Shown: positions 12,271 through 24,307, numbered from the stretch's first letter. The stretch is DNA of 64,000 bases from Ancistrus triradiatus (GCA_025084515.1 JAJAGP010000420.1:310001-374000); one strand, 5' to 3'. Translations and numbers: made by a program. Notes: generated by a model from the sequence alone, not told the origin.

Positions 12271-12970
12271 CCTCTACTTCATTTCAGTGTTCTTCTGATG
12301 GTGGACTCATGAACATTAACATTAGCCAATGTGAGAGAGGCCTTCAGTTGCTTAGAAGTTACCCTGGGGTCCTTTGTGACCTCACCAACTATTACACCCC
12401 TTGCTCTTGGAGTGATCTTTGTTGGTCGGCCACTCCTAGAGTAACAATGCTCTTGAATTTCCTCCATTTGTACACAATCTGTCTGACTGTGGATTGTTGG
12501 AGTCCAAACTCTTTAGAGATGGTTTTGTAACCTTTTCCAGCCTGATGAGCATCAACAACTCTTTTTCTGTGCTCCTCAGAAATCTCCTTTGTTCGTGCCA
12601 TGATACACTTCCACAAACATGTGTTGTGAAGAGCAGACTGTGATAGATCCCTGTTCTTTAAATAAAACAGGGTGCCCACTCACACCTGATTGTCATCCCA
12701 TTGAATTGAAAACACCTGACTCTAATTTCACCTTCAAATTAAATGCTTAATCCTAGAGGTTCACATACTTTTGCCACTCACTAATATGTAATATTGGATC
12801 ATTTTCCTCAATAAATAAATGACCAAGTATAATATTTTTGTTTCATTTGTTTAACTGGGTTCTCTTGATCTACTTTTAGGACTTGTGTGAAAATATGAAG
12901 ATGTTTTAGGTCATATTTATGCAGAAATATAGAACATTCTGAAGGGTTCACAAACTTCCAAGCACCACTG
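12271..12970 (-). mobile_element. Tc1-like transposon, family 3, C-terminal half missing
   Basis: The intact end near 12970 reads 'ccaagcaccactg' followed by TA. The inner part holds the transposase N-terminus on the minus strand and stops abruptly at 12271-12279, so the catalytic half is gone. Confidence 0.85.
12279..12601 (-). pseudogene. Tc1 transposase N-terminal pseudogene (family 3)
   Basis: Begins MARTKEISEEHRKRVVDAHQ at 12601, a first helix-turn-helix followed by SKEFGLQQSTVRQIVYKW, then shifts frame near 12450 to SGRPTKITPRARG and VTSKQLKASLTLANVNVHES, ending at STIRRTLK. These are the two DNA-binding helix-turn-helix units and the GRPR-like linker of Tc1 transposases. The DDE domain is absent. 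Confidence 0.88.
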
Positions 12971-13063
12971 TATATGGTCCAGGAGTCAGAGTCTGTCCCA
13001 CTTATATTTTTTAGTAAGGAACCACTACTGAGCCCAGCATTGGCAAGCTACCACTGTTGGGCA

Positions 13064-13150
13064 CTTGGCCACATTCAAAACTCAGTAGCCAGAGTCCTAA
13101 CTCACACCAAGATAGCTACCCATATCACCCCCATCTTTTACAAGCTTCAA
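13064..13150 (+). mobile_element. LINE (L2-type) reverse transcriptase scrap
   Basis: Translates to GHIQNSVARVLTHTK followed by THITPI, matching the conserved stretch just after the reverse transcriptase domain of fish L2-like elements (compare IQNTTPLILSKSKKDAHITTI at 62.6 kb). Confidence 0.7.
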
Positions 13151-13310
13151 GGTTACCGGTCATGACCCCAAAATAAAAACAGAATTATTCCATCAATACA
13201 GATGGGTCATTCCCTAAGATCCTCACGCCATGGCCTTCTATCTGTTCCAGGAAGGTCATTTGGTGTTATTGTTTAGAAAACTCTAAGACCACATGAAACT
13301 ATGTGTAATT

Positions 13311-13495
13311 ATTTACATTTAAGACATTTGGCAAGCAGTCTTGTCCAGAGAGCCTAACAACTGATACAAGGTACAATCCAGGCAACTGTGGCTTAAAGTG
13401 CCTTCCTCAAGGACTCAACACTGACAGTGCTGGGATTTGAAACCTGGACCTTCTGTCAGTAGTCCCTTAACCTTTAGAATCTGATGCCCACACTT
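13311..13495 (-). mobile_element. Old tRNA-derived SINE
   Basis: Antisense, from 'aagacatttggcaagcagtc' to 'cccttaacctttagaatctg'; substitutions throughout. Confidence 0.7.
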
Positions 13496-13845
13496 TGCGG
13501 GCATACTGACATCTTATATTCTCGGTTTCACGATCAATAGTTGGCTATAACACAAATACGTTAACAAAGAGCAGAATGTACATTTTCCAAATATAGTAAT
13601 GTCATCGCCGTGCAGTAAAGCATCCCCAAGTATCCTATTTAGAACTTATTTTTTAAATCTCAATACACAAACTACAGTGCTTGTTTTGGTCTGGGACTTT
13701 CATTTCATGTCTAGAAATAGTATCTGTAAGACTCTTTTAATAGTCTTTCTCTATTAGTAGAGTCCTCTCTCCCATGTTGGTGAGAGCTGAGAGTTTACAA
13801 ACTCCATAGTACCCAACCATAATTGTTCAGGAATAACATGATTTA
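13496..13845. other. No recognisable feature
   Basis: AT-rich spacer of 350 bp; nothing recognised. Confidence 0.35.
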
Positions 13846-14652
13846 GGCCCTGTCCACACGAACACGGGTATTATTAAAAACGTAGCTTTTACTATGCGTT
13901 TTGACCGTTCGTCCACACTAAAACGGCGTTTTAGGTCACTGAAAACGGACTTTTTGGAAAACTCCTTCCAGGGTGAAGATTTTCAGAAACTCCGTTTTCA
14001 GCGTTGTGTGGACAAACGTCACTTTGTGCGCCGTTATCGCCGTTATCTCCTTTGTTTACATGAGGCGATTTTGTGCAATAGCGGACGTAGCCAAAATGGC
14101 GCCAGCTGTAACACTGCTGACCGAACTTGTTACAAATCTACAAATACATTTACAATTATTACTTTTTCATTACACTGAAGAACAGAGGCGTCAGAATGCG
14201 CTACGGAGGTCACTAATATATACTACTGATGTGTCGGTCACGACCGATCCGGCTCTAAGAGTCGGCTCTTTGAAATGAACGACGGGAGCCGGTTCCTGAT
14301 TGTGAGCATGTGTAATGACAATACAGTTGAATCTAATCTAAAAAATATATCTACATTATATATCGGACCTCTCGTTGGTGGGACAGCTTTGAAAACGAAG
14401 TGGTTGTTGAAGAAGAATGGCGAGAAAATGTTCGTATGCATAGGACGTCGCTGTTGTCGTTGAGTGAGCTGCTTCGCCGGCATATAGGACTGCTGGTTTG
14501 GCATTTCTCTTGACAGCGACTTTGTGCGTTTTTGCGTTTTCATGTGGACGAAGTTTTTTGTTTAAACAGTGCTTGTGTGGACGGGATGTTTTTTATAAAC
14601 GAATTTGAAAACCCTCGTTTTAGAAAATACCCGTGTACGTGTGGACATAGCC
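13846..14652. mobile_element. Harbinger-like non-autonomous element
   Basis: An 807-bp element with inverted ends: 'ggccctgtccacacgaacac' at the left, and 'acccgtgtacgtgtggacat' then 'agcc' at the right. The flanking trinucleotide TTA occurs on both sides (13843-13845 and 14653-14655), the duplication typical of PIF/Harbinger elements. The interior is richer in CpG than its surroundings. The open frames inside show no transposase motif. Confidence 0.75.
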
Positions 14653-14689
14653 TTAAAAACAATTAGAATATTTCACCAAATCTAACAGC

Positions 14690-15022
14690 CAGGAGATTTA
14701 ATGCCGATATGCATATTTTTACGTTACTGCATCTGCTAATATTTACTTAGTTTCTGTTTTTGAAGTATTACCACAGACTTATTTCACTAGATAAATCAGT
14801 TTAATTCTTACATTTATTATCTAAGGCGCCCAAGGAGGATGGGTTCTTTTTGAGTCCTCCCAAGGTTTAGGGAGTTTTCCTTGCCACTGTCACCCTAGGC
14901 TTACTCAATTTGGTACTGGCCTTAGATAAGAGAAGGTAATCTAAAACTGTAAAGCTGCTTTGAGACAATGCTCCATTTTAAAATGAGCTATATAAATAAA
15001 TCTGACCTGACCTGACTTGACT
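14690..15022 (+). mobile_element. LINE 3' tail (L2-type)
   Basis: Non-coding 3' end of a fish LINE: 'cctcccaaggtttagggagt', 'ttccttgccactgtcaccct', 'gctgctttgagacaatgctc', 'ctatataaataaatctgacc', ending in a (TGACC/T)n tail. Near-identical ends lie at 42.1, 42.5 and, reversed, 50.3 kb. Confidence 0.8.
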
Positions 15023-15589
15023 TTAACCCCTCCCCAGAACTATGCCTATGTTGTAAATGGTCTGTGGGTGCAAAAACTCCAAAATAATCGCAGGCACTTG
15101 GTATATTTTGATTTAATGGCCAAATACATGAAGAAATCAAAAATCTGTTAGAAATAACATATGCAATTATGATATCTGAGTAGCTTTGGGTCTCCTAAAA
15201 TAAAACGACATATGGTGTCTCATGTATATACTTCGTAAGTGTATTTGTAATTGTACAAAACACAAAAGAATTACAGAAAACTGGCTTGGGACTCAAAGGG
15301 TTAACCACAGTGCCACCACAATCCCTAGCTATTTACAAATACCACGCTATTTATGTGAGATTCTATGTGGTCTATCAATTCCACACACAAACCAGACTGA
15401 ACTATGAAGTCAAAACACTCGACAGAATGTAGCCATGTCCCTTAGATTGACACGACTTATTGTGTGGACCCCTATGAAGTAAATCCCACTGCACAAGAGC
15501 ATTACAAGACATTTCTGCACCAGCTGGATGTAATGTAGTAAAGACTAACCAGTGTTTAAGAACAATACAATAAAATATAAGAAAAATGT
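15023..15589. other. No recognisable feature
   Basis: Unique AT-rich sequence adjoining the LINE fragment to the right. Confidence 0.35.
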
Positions 15590-16030
15590 ATATTAAACCC
15601 ATATTGTACGAAAGAGGTGCTCCGGGCAGGCCATACTGCTTTAGGAGATCAGTAATGTTTACTGGATCGAAACGATTTAGCGCTTTATACTTGATTAACA
15701 GGATGTTGTTGTCAAGGCAGCCAGCTGAAATTGAATAAGACTGCAATAATATGTGGTGTTCTGTTTTGTTTTTCCTGCGCAGAACCCATGCTGAAGAATC
15801 CCGAAGCTTATTTAAAGAAACGTCAAGATGGCAACAGGCTGCAATAATCCAATGTGGAGGCTGCAAAAGCATGGACTATGAACTCATGTCTTATTTTGTT
15901 CCTCAAATGATAATATGCAGTTTTAGAAATGTCACTTATGTGGGAAGCAAATGATAAACAAGCATCAAGTGTAACACCAAGGTCCATAACTTTAGCTTTT
16001 GGTTTCACACAACAATGTCAATCTCTAGGG
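15590..16030 (-). pseudogene. LINE reverse-transcriptase C-terminal fragment
   Basis: On the minus strand the pieces KVMDLGVTLDACLSFASHI, AFAASTLDYC and, in another frame, NNILLIKYKALNRFDPVNIT then LLKQYG follow the order seen after the reverse transcriptase core in fish L2/Rex-type elements. Frameshifts and stops separate them. Confidence 0.8.
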
Positions 16031-16129
16031 CAAAATATACAACCTTGTTGTAGACTTATTTATGCTTTACGGTGATCTTCTGAGCCTATAGGAGCGTTTG
16101 GGGGAGGAGGAGGAAATCGTCAAGCACAA

Positions 16130-16475
16130 TTTATATCTCGGTACTATTTATCACATCGCAGCACGAGAACCTTCAGCCTTGGCAACAGTGGGAGCATCGA
16201 AATATGTTCTCTTGTGGCTATGAGACCAAAGGGGTCTCCACAAATCACAGAGAGGTGGAGCTCGGCAAGAGCTTCAAGAGAAAGAGCTTCGAGCTTTACC
16301 CCAAACACCTTGTTTTCATCTTCCTCAAACAACGTTCTCACAGATATATCCTCCACCCCCTCCCTCGTCAAACAGACACTGCTCATCTCTATGATCTGTG
16401 CTCAGAGCATGTTTTGGGGGTTTTTGATGTCTGAAGTGAGAGCTGCTTCCTGAGATGAGGCACTCGACTGCAGCT
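16130..16475 (-). other. Unrecognised coding-like segment, possibly an old exon or retropseudogene
   Basis: Minus-strand open frame 16386-16144 reads MSSVCLTREGVEDISVRTLF, then FEEDENKVFGVKLEALSLEA, LAELHLSVICGDPFGLIA and PLLPRLKVLVLRC before a stop. In the same frame upstream, after one TGA, it continues as SSASSQEAALTSDIKNPQN, preceded by a 'tagctgcag' that could be a splice acceptor. Composition and codon choice look protein-like, and leucine spacing is regular. I do not recognise the family. One internal stop and no clear donor argue for a pseudogene or chance. Confidence 0.3.
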
Positions 16476-17663
16476 AGACACCGCTCGTGGACAACCGAGA
16501 GAAGCTGACAGCTTTTATCATCTAACCTGTGGGACTACGAGAGCCCAGGAGCAACCCCCTCTCACAGGCAAACACTAAGCTTTCACAACATATGGCAAAC
16601 ATTTTCATTGTGTACGTGCTCTTTTTGAGCCTTTGATTGCCATGTAATTTCGGTTGGCGAGTTCAGCAATGAGGAATGATGGGTTTGGGCATAAAGCTAC
16701 TCAAAGGATGGACCAACCTAGGAAGATAAAGAATGCAAAACAAAGTAGGGTCAAGGATCCACAAAGCATTACCAGAGGGAAATAAGTGCACGTCAAGGAT
16801 CCAACTGTAGGCAGCAGGGATTAGTCCAAAATCCATTATTCAGAAGAAAGGAGAACAGGTATGCGAAGAGGAAACAATCCCGCAACCAGCAAGAGAAAAG
16901 GCAAACCCAAATCCCGAATCCAGGGATTACTTGTATTGAACAATGGAAATGAAAAGCATTGTGTAAAATCTTACATAAACTCTAGACCTTGGGAACATGC
17001 AACCTTTTTTGTCTCAATCTTTAAAGATAGGCTTTCTACCCTGCCATTTGTGTGTAAGAGCTAGGGTGCCTTGTCTGTAATTTGGCATTCTTCATGGATG
17101 TACTTGATTAAAGTGACACAGATGGAACTGAAAAGTACTCCCGTTCAACCACCCAGGTATTTGTTTTGACTAGGTGTGTCTTTGAGTGGGCATGAGTGGG
17201 TCGGATATCAGTGCTGGCCTCCACACGACCAGTGCATCCACGTGTTCTGATTATATGCTGCTAAATCTCAATGAAGGTGGCTGAGATGGAGAGGGGGATA
17301 AAGACGGGACAGGGGAGATGGACGTAGATCATGAGGAAATGTAGAGGAAATGTCAATATTGATAGATAAGAATTAGAAAGAATAGCATGGTCGCCTCACA
17401 TCAATAACGTCCTGGGTTCAGTGCCAGTGACCTGGGTCCTTTCCCACGACCCTGATAAGGATTAAGTGGTTAAGACCACTTTTCCACAAACATGGTGCCA
17501 GGTCCTAATCTGAAACCATTCTGCAAAAGCATAATTAATGTGGTTTTCACATCAAACTGAATGAGCTAGGTGCTCCACACTGGCAATGGAAGATCACCAA
17601 GCTATAATCCTGAGTCCACGATGCTCAAAGTCAAACTTTGACTGGAGTTGTGTAAAGTACATG
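16476..17663. other. No recognisable feature
   Basis: Unique sequence, slightly GC-richer than flanks; no exon identified. Confidence 0.4.
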
Positions 17664-17858
17664 GACATTATTTGAAAGACGTCCTTATCCATAGCGACTT
17701 ATGACTGGTACAGTCTTACAATCTGAGCAATGTGGATAAGGGCCTTGCTCAAGGACCCAAAAGTGGCAGCTTGGCAGAAGTGGGATTTGAACCCTGGACT
17801 TTCTGGTATGGTGGGACGTTCCTGGTCCGGTACTTTACCCACTAGGCCATCACAGTCC
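17664..17858 (-). mobile_element. tRNA-derived SINE with 15-bp internal insertion
   Basis: Antisense copy; between 'ctggactttctggt' and 'tggtccggtactttac' it carries 'atggtgggacgttcc', absent from other copies. Confidence 0.8.
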
Positions 17859-17940
17859 AAAGTACACTGTTTAAACCCATGATAAAGTGTGATCATGCTT
17901 CACCATGTAGGAGATGTCTGGAGGATGATGGTCTGACTAT

Positions 17941-18135
17941 ATTTACATAGTCTTTTACAGCATTTAGCAGATGCCCTTATCCAGAGCTACTTACAACTGA
18001 TACAGTCTTACAATCCAAGCAATTGTGGGTTAAGGGACTTGCTCAAGGACCCAACAGTGGCAGCTTGGGAGAGGTCGGATTTGAACCCTGGACCTTTTGA
18101 TCCATAGTCCAGTAACTTAATCGCTACCACAGTCC
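17941..18135 (-). mobile_element. tRNA-derived SINE, full length
   Basis: Antisense, tail 'acagcatttagcagatgccc' to head 'ttaatcgctaccacagtcct'; 80 bp from the previous copy in the same orientation. Confidence 0.85.
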
Positions 18136-19413
18136 TGTATTCAGTTCAGTATGGCTGTTTCATCATGTAAAAAGTCAGAAGAAATTGTTTGCCAAGTTTG
18201 ATGTCAAACAACTTGGAAGAACTTGAACTCATCTCCACTGTAAATGTAATCTAGAACTCTGATAGCCATCCACTTATCGACCAACATCAATACTCAACAC
18301 TTTTATGGCTCAATGGAAACAACTCTGTAGTCATCTAGTGGAAAGTAGAGGCTCTTATAGCAGCAATACAGGGATCATAATACTGACAAAGGTTTGGACA
18401 GTCTCAGGTGTCTGCAAACTTTTGGCCACATACTGTAAAGTCTACAACTGTGCTCCAGATGGTGATGGCCACATTCTCTCTGCAGAAGGTAAGATGGATC
18501 ACAGCAATGATCATCTGAAACAAACCCTCCTCATACACATCATCAGACGTTTGTGTGTCCATGCATGCAAGCACGCATCGGCGTGGATGTGTATATGCAC
18601 AAATGCACATGTTTATTGCAGACTAAGCGGAAGTGTATATCCTGCCACGTGTGGCACATGGAGATGAAAGAGTGTGCGGGGGCCCCTGTGAGAGCTGACA
18701 TGGGGCAAAGCACCGGATATGGGCCAGAAACTGCTCGTTGTCACTGCACTTCCCAAGAAATCCCCAGAAACGACACACTGTACACTAACCCTGGCCAAAA
18801 CGATGGAATCGCCACACTTGGAGGATGTTCACCCAACTTTAAATACTTCTTAGAAAATAAACAAATCATAGATATGAAATATCACCAGACAATTTTGGTT
18901 TGAAAGCTGAACATTTTGGCTTGGTAAAGCATACATCTGACAAACTAAACTGAATTTTGTAAATTGATGACATTGAAATAAAAAATTAAATGAATTCTTT
19001 CCCAGAACAATTAGAGGAAAAAATATGGACTCAACAACAGCAACAGCAGCAACAACAAAATCACAATTACTACGTTGTTGCTTTTCCTTGGGCTTGAACT
19101 CTTGATTGAATTCCAGCAGTGTTTGACAGATCGGCATTGCAGAATGGAGCCTTGTCATGGACCATTTTTTCATTTTCCAAAATAACATTTCAATCAGACT
19201 GAGATCCAGACTGTTTGCTGGCCACGGAATTGAGTTGATATGGCTTTCCTAAAGAAACCCTTTAACACTCTTTGCTCTGAGTTATAAACGCAAGTAACTT
19301 GCACAGAAAAGCTGCTCAACTGAGTTAGAACAGTCTCTAGTCCATACATGAGCAAACACGTGAGCCCACGACCAGTAAAGTAGTTACTTATACACACATA
19401 AACGTACTTAAAT
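18136..19413. other. Mostly unique sequence, possible transposon end at 18385-18431
   Basis: 'gtctgcaaacttttggccac' followed by 'atactgta' near 18410 resembles a Tc1-type terminus, but no partner end was found. The rest, including an (AAC/AGC) run at 19035, holds nothing recognised. Confidence 0.35.
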
Positions 19414-19587
19414 CAGGGTTGCCAGATCCTACAGAAGAATCAAGCAATAAGGTTTATGGAAACTATCGAAAGAAATGGCTAAAAGAAAAGCCAAAACAGG
19501 TGACATACCACAACGTGAGAGAGTTACCAGTGACTTTATGGAAAACTAAACCCAAACACGCTTAGAATAGGCAGACCTGGCAACCGG
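19414..19587. mobile_element. Small MITE with TGGCAACC-type ends
   Basis: Left end 'cagggttgccagatccta' and right end 'gcagacctggcaaccggg' are imperfect inverted repeats 174 bp apart. No coding capacity. Confidence 0.5.
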
Positions 19588-20267
19588 GACACAAATGTGG
19601 GCTTCTGCTCTTTCTGCTGTTCTGGTGACCAGCTGTTTAAGGACGCAATGTCCAGTGTTATAAGAAAGACTTTTATTTCCTATTATAATCTGTTATAATT
19701 GTTAAGCCCTCATTGTGAAACTGAACGGACATTAAACTGCACTTGGCAGTATTTTCTGAAAAAAAGAAAACTGAAATGCAAAGGTCTCTATATATTCAAA
19801 GAATAGTTTCTTTCTGTTTTACTTTAATACTCCACAGGGATCCCAAAAAGCCTATACCCAAACAAATGCATTGCCAGATCCGAGATGAAAATGCCTTGTG
19901 CAAATGGGCCATGGTTCTCTGGGTTTGAGAGGGCCAGATGACGGAAATGTGAAGAGGTAGGTTTTCTTGCATAGGAGACGTGTGCTTATGGCTCATGCCT
20001 GTGGTATGACGGTAGATTCTCCATATAAAACCTGACAGGATCATGAGGTGTTTCAAATATTGCTCAGTTGCTGACAGAATGACAGTGGCCATATTTATTT
20101 TGGTTAGGAAGCAGGGCACGATATGGGGAGGTTCCCAAATCTCCAAGCACAAGGAATGTAGCCATGCCAAAATAGCAGAGGCATAGATTGTGTGAATGGA
20201 AAGAACCACTACTAGGTCTAATGGAAAGGTACCCAAACAACGTAGGTAGGTGTTCATATTTCATTTC
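19588..20267. other. Unrecognised sequence with a 153-codon minus-strand open frame
   Basis: The open frame 20257-19796 has no motif I know, and its right part abuts a Tc1 scrap. Probably repeat-derived or chance. Confidence 0.3.
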
Positions 20268-20365
20268 TGAACTTGACTGGTCTATAATCTCAACCCCTTC
20301 AACAACTTTAGGATGAATTGGTGCCACATGGTCTTAGCCCAACATTAGTGCCTAGCCTCGATAAT
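20268..20365 (+). mobile_element. Tc1 family 4 fragment
   Basis: 'tcaaccccttcaacaacttt', 'aggatgaattgg' and 'cccaacattagtgcctagcc' parallel the late transposase region of the copy at 3900-3960 (around the third catalytic residue). Confidence 0.6.
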
Positions 20366-23270
20366 AATTTGTTGCTTAATGGAACCTACTCTCAATAGTC
20401 ATGATCTTAAATATTGTGGAAAGCCTTTGAAGAAGCATAATCCATGAAGCCTGGGCTAACTTTGCACAATGAGATTATAGCGGAATCTGGCTCTTTGCAT
20501 TTAGAAAAGTGTTTGGTCTGAAGATGTTGATTTCAACACCCAGGCACCATCAGGATGGACAGTAGATAAATCCTGAAGGAAATCCCCACCTGACTGGGCC
20601 TTAACCCCAAAATATCAGGCACAAGCTCAACATTCTTGGATCAAAGTTGATGAGAAAGGGGATAAGAAAAATCAGCTTTTTGAGTCTGGAAGTTTTCTCC
20701 AAACAAACCTGACGTAAGAATCAGTGATTACTGGTGACCTCAGCACGGGTGTCTGATCAGACATCCTCAGGCTTGTCATCTTTGCACGGTGGATGGAAGA
20801 GGGAGAGTTGGCTGTTAATCAGCCAAACAGATTCAGATAATTAAGGGAAGATTAGTCCGCAGGCCCAGCAGTCCCAACAGCCTGGACATGGGAACCATGG
20901 CGACATAGCACCAGCCTGTTAGTGAGCCCTGGGAAACAACATGCCCCATACTCCTGCTGGCCTTCTGTTTTACCACTGGCCTGTGATATTACCCAGACAT
21001 AATTCGGCATTAATCACTGCTGAAGTTCAGAGCCAAAGCCAGATCTCATTGGGAGTCATCATCATCAGATCACTTTCTCCTCCGACAGGCCCCAGGCTTT
21101 AATAAAGAGGGCCAAGCAGCCTAGCAGTAATCAAATGAATAAGCCGGAGCACCAGCTCTTTCTCTCAGTGTGTCTGTTTCTCTCAAATGAGTGCATCCAA
21201 GAGGTTTTTACTCGGTGGTGGCAAAAGAGCAGAGCTTGCTATTTGTTTTGGATGAGCCGATCCAGTACGCTGCTTTGCAGACTGGGATGAGAGTGCGCGC
21301 CAAAAGAAGTAAATTAGCTGTCTGTGGAAGCAGGCATCTGTGCTGGCCTGACGGCGAGGCAAAAAAATGAGCATGTTTGACACAAAGATGCTCAAAAATG
21401 GATCAGGATTTTGGTTTGCCAAACCAAACATGGGCGGCAAGTCAGATGCCGAATGTGTAATTGAAATGCGCCTGAGGAGGGGGAGAATGATGTCTTTCTG
21501 GCGAAGCACTCAAGTGCTCCACTGTCCAAACACAAACCAAGAGAATGCCTGAAAAGAAGCTGGGTATATACATGAAACCATACAACGACTTTCTCCATGT
21601 TACGGTAGGCCATGCACGCAGAAGATTAAAGGCAATTACTTCCTGTGGGCTTCACCATCACCTCCCAGACTCACACTGCATAAGGGTCAGAGGGCATGGG
21701 AACTAAACCCAGATCTGTCTACAAAAATCCCACACACACTGGTGAGGTCCGGTCTTCTCTGAGCCAGGCACGGAGACACCTGTAGCCCTCGAGAGATATG
21801 TGTTTAGTGCAACCCAGCCCCGAGTCCTGTTCGTGGAACTGAACTAATGATGAGGACATTGCATCCAGTCAGTTCAGCTTGTTGATACAGCTCTGATATG
21901 CAAATGCAAGACCAGGACATATCAAGTCTGAGTCAAAACCAGAAAACAAAGAAAGCCATAACAAAATACCAAAAGAAAACCATGTGGAAATCCAACCCAA
22001 GGCCTGAACCTTCATCCTTAATTAGATTCCATTAATGAAGCCATTTCCTCACTCACTAATCAAATACACTTATGACTGAAAGTGTCATCAGGACGAACGT
22101 GAGTGTGCACATTGCCCGAGTCATCAATTCTTTAGTGCAGATGCGTTATAACTACATCGTCACATCGTGTTTAATAAATCCATATCTCTACATCACTTTG
22201 CAAGTGGAATGAAGGATCTAACCTAACAGTACAAGTATATAAATGAGGCCGCAGGTCGACTCAGCTGCTCTTGATATAATGTTGCAATAGGGGTAAAGTG
22301 ACTGATATTGACAAATGCCTAAGCTGTAAAGTACATTGCAGGAGATAAAAGACTGGTACACATTTCTCCAATTACAAAAATGAAAAATTGATGGGACAGG
22401 TGCTCCAGCTTAAGTACTTGTTTGTAGAAGTCTCAGTGTCTTAGCGTATCGTTCTGTGAAGCTAATACTTCCCAAAATAGTCATCTGTGCTTATTTATGA
22501 ACTGGCACATTCTCAATTAGGTCTGATTTCGCCACATCGGGTGGAGCAAAGTAGCTGTGGCGTGTTTGTGTTCAACCTCAATCTGTCGTAAATCCGATGT
22601 TAAGGAAGCAAATGAGGTGATTTGAAGAAACAACATTCGAAGCTGTTTTCACAACAGTAAAATTATTGACGTGAAATAACCTGCTGTAGACGCAGGTTCC
22701 TTGGCGTAGAGGAAACCTCAGAGAGCCAGTGTACGATGGAAACATCAGTCACATGCTGGGAGATTAGCAAGGGTGCTGACAGGACAGCTTACCGAGCTCC
22801 AACCATTAAAAGTGCACGGGGTACAGTTCGGCTCTAGAAGTTACAAAGAGAAATGCGAAAGCACTAGAACAATTTACTGCTTGACCCCAGCTTCATTCAA
22901 GCACATGTTCAGAAAGCAGTGCCTCTTAGAATCTGTACCGGCTTCTCCAAGCTAGCTCATTAGCTGCTTGTGCTCGCCTCAGTGTCATGTGAAGACGTAA
23001 GCTACAGGAAGATTTTATTATAGTTACTTACCTTGTTATTAATGACTAGTAGAATGGTTTTTAAAATATTGAACATTAGATGATGCTACCTAGCATAATG
23101 TGTCATTCTAGTAATTCCTAAAATGTCAGAGTGCTAGCTGCAGTATTAGCACAACACACAGCTGTAGCTACTGATATCCATATGAATTATGTCCATGGTG
23201 AGAGTCTGGCAAAGCCAAGATTCAAACACACAGCTTGATGAGTTGGTCAGAGCCTTAACCATTAGAATCA
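20366..23270. other. Unique sequence, possible regulatory region
   Basis: Nearly 3 kb with no repeat I recognise, exceptional in this window. Parts (20700-21650) are GC-richer and contain homeodomain-like TAATCA/GATTA and CAGCTG-type words. Coding evidence is absent. Conserved non-coding DNA is possible but cannot be judged from one sequence. Confidence 0.3.
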
Positions 23271-23313
23271 GTACATTTATAGGACTTAGCAGATGCCCTA
23301 TACAGATCAACTT
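23271..23313 (-). mobile_element. SINE tail scrap
   Basis: 'acttagcagatgccctatac' is the reversed tail motif; the sequence before it (23200-23270) may be a degraded antisense body. Confidence 0.45.
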
Positions 23314-23324
23314 AAAACCAAGCT

Positions 23325-23540
23325 GAGCCACTCGGGTGGCGCAGTGGCAATTTGTTAGCCCAACTCATGTGGCCCAGATTCAAATCCCGGCAGTGCTTTC
23401 TGGTCATGTCATGTAATTGGTCATGCCTGAGGACACTGCAGAGGAACGTCCCCTGGTTCTGCAACATTGAACCCTTCTAACCCTGAGTCATAGACTGGCA
23501 CATCCAAGGTACACAATTAACTGTGCCCTGCCAATCCCAA
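23325..23540 (+). mobile_element. Second, distinct tRNA-derived SINE
   Basis: Head 'gagccactcgggtggcgcag' with B-box-like 'agattcaaatcccgg', followed by a body unlike the dominant family ('gcacatccaaggtacacaat'). This appears to be its only copy here. Confidence 0.6.
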
Positions 23541-23548
23541 TATACAAG

Positions 23549-23692
23549 TACTGTGCAAAAGTGTTTTTGGAAGCGAAGCAGGGTGAAAAGATTAAAATAT
23601 GCTAAAGCACACAAAGATTGGAATAAAGTAATTTCTCAGACATTTTTGGGTCCATTTGTCAACAATGTTTAACATATGGTCATTATACCCTT
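23549..23692 (+). mobile_element. MITE family M, internally deleted
   Basis: Starts 'actgtgcaaaagtgtttttg' and continues with the interior ('gcgaagcagggtgaaaagat') known from 5199-5601; right terminus missing. Confidence 0.7.
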
Positions 23693-23750
23693 GCTGAATG
23701 TCTTGCTCAAGAGCCAAACAGTAGCAGCTTGGTGAATCCATGAGTAGAAC
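23693..23750 (-). mobile_element. SINE body scrap
   Basis: 'gtcttgctcaagagccaaac' and 'agtagcagcttggtgaat' are reversed SINE body. Confidence 0.55.
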
Positions 23751-23763
23751 CTTCTAACATGGG

Positions 23764-23907
23764 ACATTGTGGCTGGGCAGTTATGGTATTGGATTATCGA
23801 CCAGAAGGTCCAGGGTTCAAATCCCACCTCTGTTAGGTCCTTGAGCAAGACCCACAATTGCTTGGACAGTTGCAAGTCACTCTGCAAAATGACATAAATG
23901 TAAATGA
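23764..23907 (+). mobile_element. tRNA-derived SINE, internally shortened
   Basis: Sense copy, head from 'gacattgtggctgggcagtt', good B box 'gggttcaaatcccacc', tail reduced to 'gacataaatgtaaatg'. Confidence 0.75.
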
Positions 23908-24182
23908 AGCCTGTAAATGAAGAGTTAACTGATGAACCACACAATTACTACCTGAACAGGCTTGCCAGTTAGCACTGAATCAAAAAGTAAAATGCGGGTT
24001 TAGTGAAGGGCCCTTTGGGAGTGTCTATAACACAACTGAGAGGATTGCAAACACAATACAGAACGGTGTTATCAGGCACATTTTGCTCAAGCAAATGACA
24101 CAGTTTCCTGGCTTATTTTATCTGAATCCCATTTTAGGGGTTGCATCCTTTGGATGCTGCATTTTAAGACCGATTGCGTCAT

Positions 24183-24300
24183 AGTGGTGCATGGTTAAGG
24201 TACTGGACTATGGACCAAAAGGTCCAGGGTTCAAATCCCACCTCTGCCAAGCTGCCACTGTTGGGTCCTTGAGCAAGGCCCTTAACCAACAATTGCTTAA
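24183..24300 (+). mobile_element. tRNA-derived SINE, tail missing
   Basis: Head and body match the family well ('ttaaggtactggactatgga', 'gccactgttgggtccttgag') but it stops at 'caacaattgctt' exactly where another repeat begins. Confidence 0.8.
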
Positions 24301-24307
24301 AGCTGTG

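Noticed and set aside
19796..20257. 153-codon minus-strand open frame
   Set aside because: No recognisable motif; borders a Tc1 scrap. Could be reconsidered if a protein search gave hits.
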